Assembly: GCF_051020985.1 (NCBI RefSeq)
Contig: NW_027475138.1
Location: forward strand, 930,001 to 994,000
Origin: Nomia melanderi
Taxonomy: Eukaryota; Arthropoda; Insecta; Hymenoptera; Halictidae
Reading direction: 5' to 3'
Length of the DNA: 64,000 bases
Shown here one piece after another: positions 61,691 to 64,000 of this stretch. The notes beneath the pieces were generated by a model. It saw only the letters and a program-made list of their open reading frames with translations. It did no database searches and was not told the DNA's origin. Numbering within the stretch: the stretch's first letter is position 1; each line of letters opens with the position of its first letter. The translations under genes and the position numbers were made by a program.

Positions 61691-63661
61691 CCATAGTGAA
61701 TTATCTGCAGGAGGCCCTGGCGCATGAATGTGTGCAGCGGGATCGACCTCGGACCACCAGGGGCCGAGAAAACCGCAGTCTCATGGGGCCGGACACTCAG
61801 GGTCAGGGGAATATCCAATATATATCTGGTGATATCTCGGGTGCTATTAGAGATAGCGCAATAAATCAATGTGCATTGTCTGTAGGAGGCCCTGGCGCAT
61901 GAATCTGTGCAGCGGGAACGACCTCGGAACACCAGGGACCGAGAAAACCACCGTCTCATGGGGCCGGACACTCAGGGTCAGTGAAAAATCCAATATATAT
62001 GTGGTGATATCTCGGGTGCTATTACAGATAGAGCAATAAATCAAAGTGCATTGTCTGTAGGAGGCCCTCGCGCATGAATCTGTGCAGCGGGAACAACCTC
62101 GGACCACCAGGGGCCGAGAAAACCACAGTCTCATGGGGCCGGACACTCAGGGTCAGGGGAAAATCCAATATATATCTGGTGATATCTCGGGTGCTATTAG
62201 AGATAGCGCAATAAACCAAAGTGAATTATCTGCAGGAGGCCCTGGCGCATGAATCTGTGCAGCGGGAACGACCTCGGATCACCAGGGGCCGAGAAAACTA
62301 CCGTCTCATGGGGCCGGATACTCAGGGTCAGTGAAAAATCCAATATATATCTGCTGATATCTCGGGTGCTATTACAGATAGCGCAATAAATCAAAGTGCA
62401 TTGTCTGTAGGAGGCCCTGTCGCATGAATCTGTGCAGCGGGAACGACCTCGGACCACCAGGGGCCGAGAAAACCACAGTCTCATGGGGCCGGACACTCAG
62501 GGTCAGGGGAAAATCCAATATATATCTGGTGATAACTCGGGTGCTATTAGAGATAGCGCAATAAACCAAAGTGAATTATCTGCAGGAGGCCCTGGCGCAT
62601 GATTCTGTGCAGCGGGAACGACCTCGGACCACCAGGGGCCGAGAAAACCACAGTCTCATGGGGCCGGACACTCAGGGTCAGGGGAAAATCCAATATATAT
62701 CTGGTGATATCTCGGGTGCTATTGGAGATAGCGCAATAAACCATAGTGAATTATCTGCAGGAGGCCCTGGCGCATGAATGTGTGCAGCGGGAACGACCTC
62801 GGACCACCAGGGGCCGAGAAAACCGCAGTCTCATGGGGCCGGACACTCAGGGTCAGGGGAATATCCAATATATATCTGGTGATATCTCGGGTGCTATTAG
62901 AGATAGCGCAATAAATCAATGTGCATTGTCTGTAGGAGGCCCTGGCGCATGAATCTGTGCAGCGGGAACGACCTCGGAACACCAGGGACCGAGAAAACCA
63001 CCGTCTCATGGGGCCGGACACTCAGGGTCAGTGAAAAATCCAATATATATGTGGTGATATCTCGGGTGCTATTACAGATAGAGCAATAAATCAAAGTGCA
63101 TTGTCTGTAGGAGGCCCTCGCGCATGAATCTGTGCAGCGGGAACAACCTCGGACCACCAGGGGCCGAGAAAACCACAGTCTCATGGGGCCGGACACTCAG
63201 GATCAGGGGAAAATCCAATATATATCTGGTGATATCTCGGGTGCTATTAGAGATAGCGCAATAAACCAAAGTGAATTATCTGCAGGAGGCCCTGGCGCAT
63301 GAATCTGTGCAGCGGGAACGACCTCGGATCACCAGGGGCCGAGAAAACTACCGTCTCATGGGGCCGGATACTCAGGGTCAGTGAAAAATCCAATATATAT
63401 CTGCTGATATCTCGGGTGCTATTACAGATAGCGCAATAAATCAAAGTGCATTGTCTGTAGGAGGCCCTGGCGCATGAATCTGTGCAGCGGGAACAACCTC
63501 GGACCACCAGGGGCCGAGAAAACCACAGTCTCATGGGGCCGGACACTCAGGGTCAGGGGAAAATCCAATATATATCTGGTGATATCTCGGGTGCTATTAG
63601 AGATAGCGCAATAAACCAAAGTGAATTATCTACAGGAGGCCCTGGCGCATGAATCTGTGCA
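61562..63661 (+). repeat. 6-monomer direct tandem duplication (2 x 1,050 bp)
   Basis: Copy 1 is about 61,562-62,611 and copy 2 about 62,612-63,661. Shared rare marks are AAACCATAGTGAATT (61,687 and 62,737), GGGGAATATCC (61,806 and 62,856), AAATCAATGTGC (61,862 and 62,912), GAGGCCCTCGCGC (62,062 and 63,112) and GGGAACAACC (62,089 and 63,139). Differences include GGGATCG (61,739) against GGGAACG and GATAACTCGG (62,531) against GATATCTCGG. The copies diverge again from about 63,680. Confidence 0.88.
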
Positions 63662-64000
63662 GCGGGAACGACCTCGGATCACCAGGGGCCGAGAAAACTA
63701 CCGTCTCATGGGGCCGGATACTCAGGGTCAGGGGAAATTCCAATATAGATCTGGTGATATCTCGGGTGCTATTAGAGATAGCGCAATAAACCAAAGTGAA
63801 TTATCTGCAGGAGGCCCTGGCGCATGAATCTGTGCAGCGGGAACGACCTCGGACCACCAGGGGCCGAGAAAACCACAGTCTCATGGGGCCGGACACTCAG
63901 GGCCAGGGGAAAATCCAATATATATCTGGTGATATCTCGGGTGCTATCAGAGATAGCGCAATGAACCAACGTGAATTATCTGCAGGAGGCCCTGGCGCAT
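63662..64000 (+). repeat. Right edge, array continues out of window
   Basis: The last two units are ordinary alpha types with private changes near the end (GGGCCAGGGG at 63,900, GCTATCAGAG at 63,944, GCAATGAACCAACG at 63,959). The sequence stops inside GGCCCTGGCGCAT, so the array is not ended here. Confidence 0.9.

Larger units (their letters stand above)
1..64000 (+). repeat. Satellite DNA array, 175-bp monomer, about 366 tandem copies
   Basis: Every part of the window is the same unit repeated head to tail. Landmarks such as CTCATGGGGCCGG, AATCCAATATATATCTGG, GATAGCGCAATAA and GGCCCTGGCGCATGAA recur at 175-base spacing throughout; the subtype block, for example, lies at 95, 270, 445, 620 and so on to 63,621. 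No interruption by unique DNA, a mobile element or an inverted segment was found, and both window edges fall inside monomers. Neighbouring monomers differ by scattered substitutions, while monomers several units apart are often almost identical, which is the signature of higher-order copying. A unit near 175 bp is close to one nucleosome plus linker and is common among centromeric satellites, but a centromeric role is inferred, not shown. I do not recognise the satellite family. No stretch holds a gene, so this entry also covers all gene-free sequence. Confidence 0.99.

Noticed and set aside
1..64000. Several hundred open reading frames of 60-110 codons on both strands with similar products
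   Set aside because: They repeat every 175 bases, overlap each other on both strands, begin and end at the same satellite landmarks, and shift frame in each unit because 175 is not a multiple of three. No ribosome binding or splice context, domain or codon bias supports them.
1..64000. CRISPR array
   Set aside because: Repeats are contiguous 175-bp units that vary as a whole; there are no short constant repeats separated by unique spacers.
1..64000. Gene coding for a repetitive protein
   Set aside because: The unit length is not a multiple of three and stop codons occur in every unit, so no frame runs through the array.
1..64000. Regular alternating dimer (alpha-beta) organisation
   Set aside because: Reading the subtype block from 95 to about 5,870 gives irregular runs of both types, so no fixed dimer period is present.
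1..64000. Retroelement, transposon or viral insertion
   Set aside because: Landmark spacing is continuous with only single-base shifts, leaving no room for an inserted element, and no coding motif of such elements is seen.

Overview
The window is, end to end, a single tandem satellite DNA array with a 175-bp monomer. Monomer landmarks recur every 175 bases from position 1 to 64,000, giving about 366 consecutive head-to-tail copies, all on one strand. There is no unique flank, gene, RNA gene, transposable element or CRISPR array, and both edges cut through the array, so the true array is longer. A hand count of the first monomer gives about 51% G+C and 8 CpG where about 11.5 would be expected (ratio about 0.7). 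An array of this size and unit length points to a eukaryotic chromosome, most plausibly centromeric or pericentromeric heterochromatin. I do not recognise the monomer and cannot name the organism.

The monomer comes in several diagnosable variants: alpha with CTGCAG at the subtype block, beta with GTCTGTAGG there, gamma with GCATGCAT and CCTAGG, delta with CGAAAG and CCGCGG, and epsilon with a GATCTCGG/CATCAGG/GACATCC signature. They do not alternate regularly. Blocks of several monomers have instead been copied as units. Local tandem copies have periods of 2, 3, 6, 7, 8/9 and 11 monomers. The largest event is a roughly 9.4-kb segment (8.1-17.6 kb) present again at 19.8-29.1 kb, with whole-monomer gains and losses between the copies. 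A third related block lies at 29.6-32.2 kb.

By region: 0-8 kb is a mosaic with 7-mer tandems at 0.04-2.0 and 4.8-7.2 kb; 8.1-17.6 kb is segment A; 17.7-19.8 kb is a linker built from copies of the 2.2-3.3 kb and 9.1-10.2 kb blocks; 19.8-29.1 kb is segment B; 29.1-34.3 kb contains segment C and mosaic sequence; 34.3-41.7 kb holds three successive local tandem expansions; 43.3-47.8 kb is a duplicated block with a 3-monomer difference; 47.8-57 kb is the most shuffled part; 57-63.7 kb holds repeated modules and a 6-mer tandem.

The array's phase changes by one base at only five places, which trace to three independent events. The many open reading frames of 60-153 codons are by-products of the repeat: 175 is not a multiple of three, so the same frames recur in a shifted register every monomer. 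I consider none of them genes.
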